A DNA stretch of 64,000 bases from an uncultured Fretibacterium sp. (GTDB lineage: Bacteria; Synergistota; Synergistia; Synergistales; Aminobacteriaceae). How positions within the stretch are numbered: the stretch's first letter is position 1; the number at the start of each line of letters is the position of its first letter. The DNA is taken from the NCBI GenBank assembly GCA_946183145.1, contig CAMGZM010000001.1, positions 186,001-250,000 on the forward strand, read 5' to 3'. A program made the position numbers and the translations under genes. Under the pieces are notes generated by a model. That model made no database searches and had not been told where the DNA came from. It saw nothing but the letters and a program-made list of their open reading frames with translations. Of the stretch, positions 16,234-25,344 are shown one piece after another.

Positions 16234-17196
16234 ATGCTTGACATGATAATAATTGACGGCCTCAGCTTTTCGCTTCCGTTATTCATAATGGCGATCGGAG
16301 GAATTTACAGCGAGAAGAGCGGAATAACGAATCTTGCGCTTGAAGGCTTCCAGGGATTCGGAGCTTTCACGGGAGCATTTGTTACGATTTACTTGTATGG
16401 GATATTCGGAGCTGAGTCGCAGGTGCCATATTACGCCGGATTCATTTGCGCTGTGATTGGCGGGGGAATTTTCGCGCTTCTTCATGCGCTGCTGTGCGTT
16501 AAGTTCAAAGCTGACCAGGTAATAAGCGGAGTCGTGATGAACATTTTGGCGATGGCATTAACGAGCTTCCTGACGAAAAGAATCAACGCATCATTTTTCG
16601 GGAATGACGCAAATAAATTCATGCTCAGTGCGAGCGCAAGAATCACAGTTCCGGGACTCTGCGATATTCCGATAATCGGAGCTGCCTTCAGGGACATATA
16701 CCCGTTCGAGATAATGATTCTTGTTGTGGCTGTCGTGATGTGGTACGTAATGTACAGGACAGTTTACGGAATGCGTTTGCGTGCCTGCGGGGACAATCCT
16801 CACTCAGCGGACGCGGCCGGGATTAACGTGTATTCAGTGCGGACGATCGCGGTATTCATATCGGGGTGCTTGTCAGGAATTGCGGGAATGAGTTTCGCAT
16901 ATTCTGTGTCAGCAAATTTCTCACCTGATATATATTTGGGTTACGGGTATTTGTCGATTGCGGCGTTAATTTTCGGGAACTGGTCAATTCTTCCTGCGTT
17001 GTTCGCGTGCTTGATGTTCGGATTTGCGCGGAGCATGGGAGCGGCTGCGATTCATCAGCTCGGATTGCCTTCAAGCTATAACGATCTCGTGAGGACTCTG
17101 CCCTATGTGCTTACGCTGTTGCTTCTTGTGTTTTTCGGAAAGAGCAACAGAAGCCCGCGTGCATTGGGACAAATTTACGACAAAGGACAGAGATAA
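16234..17196 (+). CDS. Nucleoside ABC transporter permease 2 (NupQ-like)
   Basis: 320 aa, about eight membrane segments. Seen: GGIYSEKSGITNLALEGFQGFGAF, KADQVISGVVMNILA, CGDNPHSADAAGINVYSVR, and GYGYLSIAALIFGNWS. This is the YufQ/NupQ partner of the previous permease. The ATG follows its stop directly (TAAATG). It ends the operon; a weak terminator follows. Confidence 0.9.
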   Translation: MLDMIIIDGLSFSLPLFIMAIGGIYSEKSGITNLALEGFQGFGAFTGAFVTIYLYGIFGAESQVPYYAGFICAVIGGGIFALLHALLCVKFKADQVISGVVMNILAMALTSFLTKRINASFFGNDANKFMLSASARITVPGLCDIPIIGAAFRDIYPFEIMILVVAVVMWYVMYRTVYGMRLRACGDNPHSADAAGINVYSVRTIAVFISGCLSGIAGMSFAYSVSANFSPDIYLGYGYLSIAALIFGNWSILPALFACLMFGFARSMGAAAIHQLGLPSSYNDLVRTLPYVLTLLLLVFFGKSNRSPRALGQIYDKGQR

Positions 17197-17205
17197 AAAT
17201 TTCCT

Positions 17206-17240
17206 GCCTCCTGAAAAAATTTCGGGGGGCTTATTTTTTG
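17206..17240 (+). terminator. Weak terminator after nucleoside ABC operon
   Basis: GCCTCC (17206-17211) pairs with GGGGGC (17225-17230) with one G-T pair, followed by TTATTTTTTG. Confidence 0.5.
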
Positions 17241-17247
17241 TACGGGG

Positions 17248-17253
17248 TATAAT
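17248..17253 (+). promoter_or_regulatory. -10 element upstream of GDP-fucose synthase
   Basis: TATAAT 39 nt before the ATG at 17292; no clear -35 at the expected distance, where the preceding terminator stem lies. Confidence 0.4.
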
Positions 17254-17291
17254 CCTCAGAAAAATTATTCACGGAGCGCGATAAAGTTATC

Positions 17292-18224
17292 ATGATGAAT
17301 AAAAACGCAAAAATTTTCGTTGCAGGTCATAAAGGCATGGTAGGCTCTGCAATTTTCCGCGAGCTTTCACGCAAAGGCTACACGAACATTATCACGCGGA
17401 CTCACTCTGAATTAGACCTCACGAGGCAGGCTGATGTTGAGTCATTCTTTGCGCAGGAGAAGCCCGAATACGTTTTCTTAGCGGCGGCAAAAGTCGGAGG
17501 AATCGCAGCAAATTCGGCGGCACTAGCTGATTTCATGTACTACAACATGATGATAGAGATGAACGTCATACACTCTGCATTCTCGAACGGCTGCAAAAAG
17601 CTGGAATTTCTCGGCTCATCGTGCATTTATCCCCGCATGTGTCCTCAGCCCATCAAGGAAGAATACTTGTTATCCGGCTATCTCGAAAAGACTAACGAAG
17701 CATACGCCCTCGCAAAAATTTCCGGCCTCAAATACTGCGAGTACCTTAACACACAATACGGCACAGACTATATTTCCGTCATGCCCTGCAACCTTTACGG
17801 CCCGAACGACAACTATCACCCAGAAAATTCTCACGTATTGCCCGCATTGATTCGGAGATTTCACGAGGCGAAAATTTCCGGCGCGGACTCCGTAACATGC
17901 TGGGGAGACGGAAGCCCTTTGCGCGAATTTCTGTACGTTGATGACCTCGCTGAATTGTGCGTGTATCTCATGAACAATTATTCCGGCAATGAGACAGTAA
18001 ACGCCGGCTCAGGCAAGGAGATAACCATCAAAAATTTGACGGCTCTTGTGGCTGAGATTGTAGGGTATTCGGGAAAAATTTTGTGGGACACGTCAAAGCC
18101 CAACGGAACGCCCCGCAAGATTATGGACGTAAGCAAGGCCGCTTCATTGGGCTGGAATGCTCACACGAGTCTCAAAGACGGAATCAGGCTCGCATATGAG
18201 GACTTCAAGAAGCGTTACGAGTAG
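17292..18224 (+). CDS. fcl: GDP-L-fucose synthase
   Basis: 310 aa, extended short-chain dehydrogenase. Converts GDP-4-keto-6-deoxy-D-mannose to GDP-L-fucose with NADPH. Seen: FVAGHKGMVGSAIFREL (nucleotide site), AAAKVGGIAAN, FLGSSCIYPRMCPQP, YALAKISG (catalytic Tyr-x3-Lys), NLYGPNDNYHPENSHVLPALI, WGDGSPLREFLYVDDLA. Supplies fucose for surface polysaccharide. The gmd gene for the precursor is not in the window; rmd at 39.4 kb uses the same intermediate. Its 3' end overlaps the convergent rlmN by 20 nt. Confidence 0.93.
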   Translation: MMNKNAKIFVAGHKGMVGSAIFRELSRKGYTNIITRTHSELDLTRQADVESFFAQEKPEYVFLAAAKVGGIAANSAALADFMYYNMMIEMNVIHSAFSNGCKKLEFLGSSCIYPRMCPQPIKEEYLLSGYLEKTNEAYALAKISGLKYCEYLNTQYGTDYISVMPCNLYGPNDNYHPENSHVLPALIRRFHEAKISGADSVTCWGDGSPLREFLYVDDLAELCVYLMNNYSGNETVNAGSGKEITIKNLTALVAEIVGYSGKILWDTSKPNGTPRKIMDVSKAASLGWNAHTSLKDGIRLAYEDFKKRYE

Positions 18225-19245
18225 AACCCGCCAATTGTCCGCACGCCGCCATAATATCAGTGCCTCGTTCTTTGCGTAACTCGTACTCTATTTTCATCTC
18301 AGAGAGTACAGCGCAGAAAGCCTTGATTCTTCCCTGTGATGAGCGTTTGAGGTCAGGACGTGAGGGAATCGGGTTGAACGGGATAATGTTTATGTACGGT
18401 TCGAGTCCGTCAAGCAACGCCGCTGTTTCGTAAGCTAATTCGGGGGAATCGTTCACATTTTCGATTAACGCATATTCGATTGTGATTCGTTCCCCTGTTC
18501 TTTCACGGTATCTTTTCAGCGAGGCTATTAACTTTTGGAGCGGGTATTGTTTGTTGACGGGCATTAACTTTGTGCGTAATTCGTCATTCGGCGCATGAAG
18601 TGAGAGCGATAATCTTATGGGAATCTCAAAGTCCGCAAGATCCTCAATCCCCGCTGCGATTCCCGATGTCGATATTGTTATGTGCCTCGCGCCCAAGTTC
18701 CTCATGTTTTTGTCGTTAAGCGAACGTATAGCGGAAAATACGTTGTCTTCATTCAGCAGAGGCTCTCCCATTCCCATAAACACAATATTGTTGATGTCCC
18801 CGCCGTTAATTTTCTCCATCATCAGAAATTGACCGAGAATTTCACCCCGCGTTAAGTTCCGTGTGAATCCGTTCGCGCCAGTCTCACAGAAAGCGCACTT
18901 TAACGGGCAGCCTGCTTGTGATGATATGCACGCTGTCTTGTGTCCTCCGTGATTCAGAAGAACGGACTCAATTTTCGCGCCGTCGTTCAAATGCCACAAA
19001 TATTTTCGCGTTCCGTCCTTTGAGACCTGCTGACGAATCATAACGGGCAAATTTATTGTTACGCTGTTGTTGAGTTTTTCGCGCAATGTTTTGCTGAGGT
19101 TCGTCATTCCGTCATACGTTAATTCTTTCTTCGCGTATATCCATTGGCAGACCTGAGCCGCCCGGAATTTCTGTTCATTCCAGTTTGCAAAAAGAATCTG
19201 CCAGTCATTAAGCGTTAATTCAAGTGCGTCATAAAAATTATTCAC
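18205..19245 (-). CDS. rlmN: 23S rRNA A2503 / tRNA A37 C2-methyltransferase (radical SAM)
   Basis: 346 aa from a GTG start with AAGGAGG about 10 nt upstream. The radical-SAM cluster motif is CPLKCAFCETG, preceded by KTACISSQAGC. Other family marks: FMGMGEPLLN, ARHITISTSG, RLSLSLHAPNDELR, IIPFNPIPS, and the C-terminal DIMAACGQL with the methyl-carrying Cys. Methylates C2 of adenine 2503 in 23S rRNA and of adenine 37 in some tRNAs. Overlaps fcl tail-to-tail by 20 nt with no room for a separate terminator. Confidence 0.95.
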   Translation of the reverse strand: MNNFYDALELTLNDWQILFANWNEQKFRAAQVCQWIYAKKELTYDGMTNLSKTLREKLNNSVTINLPVMIRQQVSKDGTRKYLWHLNDGAKIESVLLNHGGHKTACISSQAGCPLKCAFCETGANGFTRNLTRGEILGQFLMMEKINGGDINNIVFMGMGEPLLNEDNVFSAIRSLNDKNMRNLGARHITISTSGIAAGIEDLADFEIPIRLSLSLHAPNDELRTKLMPVNKQYPLQKLIASLKRYRERTGERITIEYALIENVNDSPELAYETAALLDGLEPYINIIPFNPIPSRPDLKRSSQGRIKAFCAVLSEMKIEYELRKERGTDIMAACGQLAGSTRNAS

Positions 19246-19270
19246 TAAGTAATTTCCTCCTTTTTTTTCA

Positions 19271-19300
19271 TTGCATTATTTCATTCTTGACCGTTATAAT
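19271..19300 (+). promoter_or_regulatory. Promoter of exported-protein gene pair
   Basis: TTGCAT (19271-19276) and TATAAT (19295-19300) with an 18-nt spacer, 43 nt before the ATG at 19343. Confidence 0.5.
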
Positions 19301-19342
19301 ATCAAATGTCCCAAGCATTTTTTACTGAGGAGGCACTATTGT

Positions 19343-19810
19343 ATGAAGAAATTTTTTGCGTTTTCCTTGCTAATCATTCTGTTATTCGCGGCGAGTTCTT
19401 TTGCTGATGATGAAATTGATGAACAATATTCCCCACGACAGAAGAATCTCGGCAAAGACCGCGCGGGGATTCAGTGGTGGATTGTTGATTTTGGTACAAG
19501 TGCATCAGGTTATTACGCAATCGCACGCGAGTATTACAACACAAACGCGGCCGCAAAATCTGAATTAGTTTACGCGCTTACTACACGCTACGGAGTATCA
19601 CAAAGCAGGGCAGAAGATGTATATTTCGCTGAGTTCAGGCTCGAATACACATCAGACGGCAGGCAATACTCAGAAGTATCACGTGTATTGTATGACATGC
19701 GCGGTGAAGAAATCTGCTCTTACAGGCCGGGAAATAGAACCTTCATTCCTGTTATTCCCAACACAGTACAGAGCAAGGGCGTTGCTTATGCTATGGGCCT
19801 GATAAGGTAA
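19343..19810 (+). CDS. Exported protein of unknown function
   Basis: 155 aa from the ATG at 19343, chosen for the GAGGAGG site 9 nt upstream and the signal peptide that starts there (FFAFSLLIILLFAASSFA). The mature part is acidic then mixed: a Trp-Trp pair (GIQWWIVDFG), repeated Tyr residues, and a predicted alpha/beta C-terminal region. No family recognised. It lies 19 nt before another exported protein and probably forms a two-gene operon. Confidence 0.7.
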   Translation: MKKFFAFSLLIILLFAASSFADDEIDEQYSPRQKNLGKDRAGIQWWIVDFGTSASGYYAIAREYYNTNAAAKSELVYALTTRYGVSQSRAEDVYFAEFRLEYTSDGRQYSEVSRVLYDMRGEEICSYRPGNRTFIPVIPNTVQSKGVAYAMGLIR

Positions 19811-19829
19811 CAGAAGGGAGATTAACGAC

Positions 19830-20498
19830 ATGACATTACGCAAAATTTCAGTGCTTGCGCTCGCGTTTATGTTCGTGATGATTTTCGCGGGAAATTCATT
19901 CGCAATTTTGGGTGAGGGGTATTTCGGCCCTGATAACCCGCCTCCTAACGGGATAATTATTGAGCCGCCTTTCTATGACTCGCCTTATGCAGTCCGCAGA
20001 GATGATTACCGCAGACAAGAAGATTATCGCAGACAAGAAGATTATCGCAGGCAGGAAGAAGCACGCAGACAAGAGGAAGAAATACGCAGACGGGAAGACG
20101 AATTACGCAGACAGGATGATTATCGCAGGCAGGATGATTATCGCAGAGAGGAAGACAGACGCAGCTTCAACCCGAACTACGAAAAATATTCCGCAGATCC
20201 TGAAAGAGTCATACGGAGTTACGGATTTGACAGAACGACAACGGAGAATCTTATTGACCTTCATCGCTCAGCGGCGAGGGGAAACGGAAAAGGTGAACGC
20301 TACGACAGGTACACCATGATATACCGGGATTTTCCGACAGATTATCTTGCGGCGTACGAGGCTTCAAGAAATGCTTACGAGATGGCCGATTACGATATGG
20401 CTATGCACTGGGTCAACAAAGCGCTTGAGATTCTCCCACAATATGTTCCTGCGAGGCAGTTCAAGCGAACAGTAGAAGGCGGGCTGAAGAGGCGTTAA
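19830..20498 (+). CDS. Exported protein with tandem YRRQED-type charged repeats
   Basis: 222 aa. A signal peptide (ISVLALAFMFVMIFAGNSFA) is followed by a Pro-rich stretch, then residues 56-111 made almost wholly of Arg, Glu, Asp, Gln and Tyr in repeated DYRRQE hexads (an 18-nt unit in DNA, 19995-20162), and a C-terminal helical region (DMAMHWVNKALEILPQY) that resembles a single TPR-like hairpin. The repeat should form a charged helix or coil in the periplasm. Function unknown. Confidence 0.7.
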   Translation: MTLRKISVLALAFMFVMIFAGNSFAILGEGYFGPDNPPPNGIIIEPPFYDSPYAVRRDDYRRQEDYRRQEDYRRQEEARRQEEEIRRREDELRRQDDYRRQDDYRREEDRRSFNPNYEKYSADPERVIRSYGFDRTTTENLIDLHRSAARGNGKGERYDRYTMIYRDFPTDYLAAYEASRNAYEMADYDMAMHWVNKALEILPQYVPARQFKRTVEGGLKRR

Positions 20499-20516
20499 AC
20501 TTTTGGGATAAATCGT

Positions 20517-20554
20517 AACAGCAGTTCTCTTTTTGCGGGGGCTGCTGTTTTTTT
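20517..20554 (+). terminator. Rho-independent terminator
   Basis: AACAGCAG (20517-20524) pairs perfectly with CTGCTGTT (20542-20549), followed by T to 20554. Confidence 0.8.
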
Positions 20555-20614
20555 GCGCTGTAAATTCTTCGCTCTGTTACCGAAAATCGCCGTAAAACCC
20601 ATAGCGGGATATAG

Positions 20615-20620
20615 TATAAT
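20615..20620 (+). promoter_or_regulatory. -10 element upstream of the ftsH leader
   Basis: TATAAT followed by seven T. If used, transcription starts near 20627 and gives a leader of about 205 nt before ftsH. Confidence 0.4.
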
Positions 20621-20679
20621 TTTTTTGCGGTTAGTCGTTCCGCGTTACCAAAAATGTATAAAGTAATGTTGTATCTCTT

Positions 20680-20800
20680 CGGAGGTTATACAGTAGGGGC
20701 GGACTGGCCACGCCTTTGAGAATAAGGGTGCCTGTTAATTCAGGTGGAAACTTAAAATCAAACTTCTCAAGAACCCCGCTTGGGGAGGCTCAGAATCCTC
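20680..20800 (+). ncRNA. Candidate structured leader RNA of ftsH
   Basis: Several helices can be drawn: TTGAGAA (20716-20722) with TTCTCAA (20764-20770), enclosing CCTG/CAGG (20731-20734 with 20741-20744); a hairpin CCCC/GGGG (20774-20785); and GAGG with CCTC near the ends. The arrangement of an arm plus a small 3' hairpin loosely recalls 6S RNA, but it is short for that and lacks sequence marks I could confirm. Could be a cis-acting leader or a small RNA; it could also be chance. Confidence 0.35.
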
Positions 20801-20832
20801 AATATTCACAAAAAACGGAGGCAATTTTCATC

Positions 20833-22788
20833 TTGGGCAAGGTAGCAAAGAATCTCGGACTCTATCTTGTGTTGGTTCTTGTTGTTGTTACGATGGTCAA
20901 CACGTTCCTGACACCTGAAGAAGTCCAGAAGCAATATGACGAAATAAGTTACAGCCAGTTCCTGAAAGATTTGGACGCGGGGAACATTCGCATTCTCCAG
21001 ATCCGGAACAACACAGTTCCCGGCGAATCAAGCTCGGCGACATTGCAGGGCGAGCTTCACAGCGGGCAGAGATTCCTGACATACGGACTTGACGTTTCAG
21101 GCATTGCGGACAAAGCAGCGTCAAAAGGAGTTACAGTTACGTTTGAGGCGCCTCAGAAAAACACGTGGCTTATGTCGCTTATGACTTCACTTTTCCCGAC
21201 ACTGTTATTGATTGGCGTATGGGTGTATTTCCTCAACAACATGCAGGGAGGCGGCGGCGGCCGTATTATGGCGTTCGGACGGAGCAAGGCAAAATTATTC
21301 CTCGACAACAAGCCGAAAGTAACATTTGCTGACGTAGCAGGCTGTGATGAGTCAAAAGAGGAGCTTCAAGAAGTAATACATTTCCTGAAAGACCCGGAGA
21401 AATTCAAGAAATTAGGCGCGAGAGTCCCAAAAGGCGTTTTGCTTGTAGGCCCTCCCGGCACTGGAAAAACTCTCTTGGCGCGTGCTGCTGCGGGTGAAGC
21501 TGATGTGCCATTCTTCAGCTCAAGCGGTTCTGATTTCGTGGAAATGTTTGTAGGCGTTGGAGCCGCTAGAGTGAGAGACCTCTTTGAACAGGCGAAAAAG
21601 TATCAGCCCTGCATAATATTTATTGACGAGATGGACGCGGTAGGACGGCACAGAGGAGCGGGACTCGGCGGAGGTCATGACGAACGCGAGCAGACGTTGA
21701 ATCAGTTGCTTGTTGAGCTTGATGGATTCGACGACACCAGCAGCACTATACTTATTGCCGCGACAAACAGACCAGACATTTTAGACCCTGCATTACTGAG
21801 GCCGGGACGTTTTGACCGTCATATTACGGTTGACCGCCCTGACGTAAAAGGCCGTGAAGAGATCCTCAAAGTTCACATGAAGGAGAAAGTTTTTGCTGAT
21901 GATGTTGATACGGGAGTATTGGCACGGAGGACTCCGGGGCTTGTCGGCGCAGACCTCGAAAATCTCGTGAATGAAGGCGCGTTATTGGCGGCGAGAAGAG
22001 GCCACGAGAAAATCACGATGGAAGATTTAGAGGAAGGAATCGAGCGCGTAATGGCCGGGCCTGAACGCAAAAGCCGAATCCTTAATGACCGCGAACGGAA
22101 AATTATCGCGTATCATGAAACGGGTCATGCAATAGTCGCAAAGATTCTCCCCGGCTCCGATCCTGTTCACAAAATCTCAATCATTCCACGAGGGCACGCG
22201 GCATTAGGCTACACATTGCAATTGCCGGAAGAAGACAGATTCCTCATCTCGAAATCCGAACTCATGAACCGAATCGCCGTATTATTGAGCGGAAGAGTCA
22301 GCGAGGAAATTGTGTTCAACGATGTAACAAGCGGCGCGGCAAATGACCTTGAAAGAGCAACACAGACAGCCCGCCAGATGGTTACGCAGTTAGGCATGAG
22401 CGACTCTCTTGGCTTGGTAAAACTCGGAAACAAACGGGAAGAAATTTTCTTAGGCCGCGACATCTCAGAGGACAGGAATTACAGCGAGCAAATAGCATAC
22501 CAGATAGACCAGGAAGTCAAATCGATAATCGATACTTGTTACGAGAACGCAAAAGAGATTCTGACTTCACACCGCGCATTGATGGACAAAATAGCGGGGG
22601 TATTGCTTGAGCGTGAAGTGATTGACGGTGAGGAATTTGACAGGCTCATGAACGAGAATACGCCAAAAGTCTCAATCACAAAGCCCGGCGATGACATGAA
22701 TAACCCTGAAAACGTACCCGATATTCCCGAAATACCTGACACAAGGGTAGACTCAATACCCAAAACAGGAAGAGATTTTATCGCATAA
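20833..22788 (+). CDS. ftsH: ATP-dependent zinc metalloprotease FtsH
   Basis: 651 aa from a TTG start at 20833 with GGAGG 11 nt upstream; the frame is open further upstream, but that part overlaps the structured leader and lacks a ribosome site. Two membrane segments ([30 protein letters not shown]) flank a periplasmic domain. The AAA domain has Walker A GPPGTGKT, Walker [12 protein letters not shown] and the second region of homology [12 protein letters not shown]. The zinc site is HETGH, with a third ligand region in the [14 protein letters not shown] helix. Degrades misfolded membrane proteins and short-lived regulators. Confidence 0.96.
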   Translation: MGKVAKNLGLYLVLVLVVVTMVNTFLTPEEVQKQYDEISYSQFLKDLDAGNIRILQIRNNTVPGESSSATLQGELHSGQRFLTYGLDVSGIADKAASKGVTVTFEAPQKNTWLMSLMTSLFPTLLLIGVWVYFLNNMQGGGGGRIMAFGRSKAKLFLDNKPKVTFADVAGCDESKEELQEVIHFLKDPEKFKKLGARVPKGVLLVGPPGTGKTLLARAAAGEADVPFFSSSGSDFVEMFVGVGAARVRDLFEQAKKYQPCIIFIDEMDAVGRHRGAGLGGGHDEREQTLNQLLVELDGFDDTSSTILIAATNRPDILDPALLRPGRFDRHITVDRPDVKGREEILKVHMKEKVFADDVDTGVLARRTPGLVGADLENLVNEGALLAARRGHEKITMEDLEEGIERVMAGPERKSRILNDRERKIIAYHETGHAIVAKILPGSDPVHKISIIPRGHAALGYTLQLPEEDRFLISKSELMNRIAVLLSGRVSEEIVFNDVTSGAANDLERATQTARQMVTQLGMSDSLGLVKLGNKREEIFLGRDISEDRNYSEQIAYQIDQEVKSIIDTCYENAKEILTSHRALMDKIAGVLLEREVIDGEEFDRLMNENTPKVSITKPGDDMNNPENVPDIPEIPDTRVDSIPKTGRDFIA

Positions 22789-22832
22789 CTTGACGGCTTG
22801 AAGTTAATCGGCAATAATTAGCGTGTTCGATT

Positions 22833-22906
22833 TGGGATGTCGTCCAAAGGCAGGACGCGGGACTTTGGATCCTGTAATGATGGTTCGAATCCATCCATCC
22901 CAGCCA
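22833..22906 (+). tRNA. tRNA-Gln (anticodon TTG)
   Basis: A full cloverleaf can be drawn: acceptor TGGGATG/CATCCCA, anticodon arm CGGGA-CTTTGGA-TCCTG with anticodon TTG, T arm GATGG-TTCGAAT-CCATC, discriminator G and an encoded CCA (22904-22906). It lies 44 nt after ftsH and 29 nt before glmU, so it may be excised from a shared transcript. Confidence 0.95.
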
Positions 22907-22935
22907 CACGACTCATAATAGAGGTGACGCATGTC

Positions 22936-24330
22936 ATGAATAAACTCTGCGTTCTCGTCATGGCCGCCGGAAAAGGCACGCGAATGAAGAGCGCAACGCC
23001 AAAAGTTTTACAGCCAGTGCTTGACCGTCCTATTATTGACTATGTAATACGCAATGTACTTTCAGCCGGAATCAATCAGGAAGATTTAGCGGTGCTTGTA
23101 GGTTCAGGCGGTGAAGAAGTCGAATCACACATCACAGAAAATTTCCCTCACGCAAAAATCATATGGCAGCATGAACAGCTAGGTACAGGCCATGCGGTGA
23201 AGACAGCCCGCGATTTCTGGTCAGAATATGAGAAACTCATTGTGCTTAACGGAGATTTGCCGATGATGAAATCTCAAAGCCTGAAGCGTTTAATCTCATC
23301 AGCCGGGGAAAATGACTGCACTGTGATAACGTTTGAGGCAGAAAATCCCGGTGCTTACGGAAGAATCATACGGGGTAAAAACTCAGTCTCAATCATCGAA
23401 CACAAAGACGCTTCACCCGAACAGCGCGAAATTCACGAAGTCAACGCAGGCTGTTACGCCTTCAACGTAAAATCCCTCCTCGAAATCATAGACTCAATCA
23501 CAAACAAAAACTCACAGCACGAATATTACATCACGGACGCATTAGCCCTCATGAATGACGCAGAAATGACTACAGGAGCTTTCATCATGCCTGAATCCGA
23601 AATGCAGGGCGTGAATACCCAATCAGAATTGGCGAATGTATCACGTGAAATGCGTCAAGAGATTCTGACTCACTGGATGAGCGAGGGAGTGAGGATTGTT
23701 GACCCTGACACGGTATATATCGGTGCTGATGTGATTTTGTCCCACGACGTAACAATAATGCCGAATGTACAGATCTGGGGACGGACTCGAATCGGCGCGG
23801 GTTCCGTCATCGGTTCAGGCTCAATTCTGACGAACGCGGAAATCGGCGAGAATGTTCACGTCATAGCCTATGCAGTAATCGAGAACAGCACGCTGAACAA
23901 TCATGTTAAGGCCGGGCCGTTCTGCTACATTCGTGATAATACGTGCCTTGAGGAGAAATCTTTTGCGGGGAAATTCGTCGAGCTGAAAAATTCCCGTATC
24001 GGTGAAGGCTCAAAAGTTCCGCACCTGTCATACATGGGAGATGCGACTCTCGGCCATGATGTGAATATCGGAGCGGGAAGCATAACCTGCAATTACGACG
24101 GCGAACACAAGAACAAGACTCATATCGGAAATAACTGCTTCATAGGATCAAACACAATGTTTGTCGCGCCTGTTGAGGTTGGCGACGGTTCAACGACAGC
24201 GGCGGGATCTGTGATAACTCAGAGAGTGCCGGAAAATTCGTTAGGTGTAGGGAGGGCGAGACAGACAAATATAGCGGACTGGTCATTACGTAACCATAAC
24301 CACAAGACTACAACGGAAGGGGATAAGTAA
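22936..24330 (+). CDS. glmU: Bifunctional GlcNAc-1-P uridyltransferase / GlcN-1-P acetyltransferase
   Basis: 464 aa from the ATG at 22936 (GAGGTG 9 nt upstream); the longer open frame runs back into the tRNA and is rejected. N-terminal half: uridyltransferase with VMAAGKGTRMKSATPKVLQPV, QLGTGHAV, LNGDLPMM. C-terminal half: left-handed beta helix with hexapeptide repeats and the acetyltransferase site (ENSTLNNHVKAGPFCYIRD, CNYDGEHKNKTHIG). Makes UDP-GlcNAc for peptidoglycan and lipid A, the latter fed to LpxC/LpxD encoded at 62-64 kb. Followed 2 nt later by prs. Confidence 0.96.
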   Translation: MNKLCVLVMAAGKGTRMKSATPKVLQPVLDRPIIDYVIRNVLSAGINQEDLAVLVGSGGEEVESHITENFPHAKIIWQHEQLGTGHAVKTARDFWSEYEKLIVLNGDLPMMKSQSLKRLISSAGENDCTVITFEAENPGAYGRIIRGKNSVSIIEHKDASPEQREIHEVNAGCYAFNVKSLLEIIDSITNKNSQHEYYITDALALMNDAEMTTGAFIMPESEMQGVNTQSELANVSREMRQEILTHWMSEGVRIVDPDTVYIGADVILSHDVTIMPNVQIWGRTRIGAGSVIGSGSILTNAEIGENVHVIAYAVIENSTLNNHVKAGPFCYIRDNTCLEEKSFAGKFVELKNSRIGEGSKVPHLSYMGDATLGHDVNIGAGSITCNYDGEHKNKTHIGNNCFIGSNTMFVAPVEVGDGSTTAAGSVITQRVPENSLGVGRARQTNIADWSLRNHNHKTTTEGDK

Positions 24331-24332
24331 TC

Positions 24333-25298
24333 ATGCCCAGAGGTAACGGCCTCAAAATCATATCAGGAAACGCGCATCCGGAATTTGCACAGAAAGTAAG
24401 CGAGGAACTTGGAGTCCCTATTGCTGACGTAAAGAGCTTCAAGTTTTCAGACGGCGAAACGGGAATAAGATTCGGCGAAAGCGTGAGGGGCGCGGACGTG
24501 TTCATCATACAGCCTACATGCTGCCCGACAAACGAGTGCATAATGAACTTGCTGATTATGGCGGACGCTGTGAAAAGGGCTTCAGCTCATTATGTGAACG
24601 CGGTTATTCCGTATTTCGGTTATTGCCGTCAGGACAGGAAAGCAAAGCCCAGAGAGCCAATCACGGCAAAACTTGTAGCGAATCTCATAATGCACGGAGG
24701 AATTGACCGGGTAATTACGGCGGATCTTCACGCGGGGCAGATACAGGGATTCTTTGACATTCCTGTGGATCATTTGACGGCCATGAATCTTTTTGCGGAT
24801 TACTTCCGGGGATTTCTTGCTGATGACTTGAAGGCGGGAAATGTCGTAGTAGTTTCGCCTGATGTGGGAGGAGTTGCGAGGGCGAGAAAATTTGCGGTGA
24901 AGCTCGATGTTGATATAGCGATTGTCGACAAGAGACGCTCACATGACGTAGCGAATCAGTCTGAAGTGATGGACATTGTAGGAAACGTGAAGGGACGTAC
25001 GGCGATTCTTGTTGATGACATTATCGACACGGCCGGGACTATATGCCATGCTGCTGACGGACTCATTGAGCGCGGGTGCAAGAGGGTATTTGCGTGCGCG
25101 ACACATGCGGTTCTTTCGGGGAAGGCTATGGAGTACATAAACGAGTCTGCGATTGAGAGGCTGATATTCTCTGACACGATACCATTGACGGAGGACAAGA
25201 AAACGGACAAGATATTGCAGCTGTCAATAGCTCCTGCGTTTGCTGAGGCGATAAGGCGGGTACATGAGGAGCTGCCGTTGAGTCAGATGTTTGAATGA
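24333..25298 (+). CDS. prs: Ribose-phosphate pyrophosphokinase
   Basis: 321 aa. Makes PRPP from ribose 5-phosphate and ATP, the precursor for purines, pyrimidines and histidine. Seen: KIISGNAHPEFAQKVSEELG, FSDGETGIRF, YFGYCRQDRKAKPREPITAKL (ATP/metal loop), VITADLHAGQIQGFFDIP, VDKRR, and the PRPP-binding VDDIIDTAGTICHAA. The glmU-prs pairing is common in bacteria. A strong terminator follows. Confidence 0.96.
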   Translation: MPRGNGLKIISGNAHPEFAQKVSEELGVPIADVKSFKFSDGETGIRFGESVRGADVFIIQPTCCPTNECIMNLLIMADAVKRASAHYVNAVIPYFGYCRQDRKAKPREPITAKLVANLIMHGGIDRVITADLHAGQIQGFFDIPVDHLTAMNLFADYFRGFLADDLKAGNVVVVSPDVGGVARARKFAVKLDVDIAIVDKRRSHDVANQSEVMDIVGNVKGRTAILVDDIIDTAGTICHAADGLIERGCKRVFACATHAVLSGKAMEYINESAIERLIFSDTIPLTEDKKTDKILQLSIAPAFAEAIRRVHEELPLSQMFE

Positions 25299-25316
25299 AG
25301 ATATAGAGAGATTATG

Positions 25317-25344
25317 CCCCCGGTGAAAGTGCCGGGGGTTTTTT
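25317..25344 (+). terminator. Strong Rho-independent terminator after prs
   Basis: CCCCCGG (25317-25323) pairs with CCGGGGG (25332-25338), followed by six T. Confidence 0.85.

Noticed and set aside
19995-20162. Short tandem repeats considered as a CRISPR array
   Set aside because: The 18-nt units are contiguous without spacers and are read in frame as DYRRQE hexads of an exported protein.
20716-20832. 39-codon N-terminal extension of FtsH from a TTG
   Set aside because: It lies in the structured leader, lacks a ribosome site, and makes the protein longer than relatives; a TTG with GGAGG at 20833 fits better.
22837-22935. N-terminal extension of glmU
   Set aside because: It runs through the tRNA-Gln gene; the ATG at 22936 has a proper ribosome site and matches the family start.
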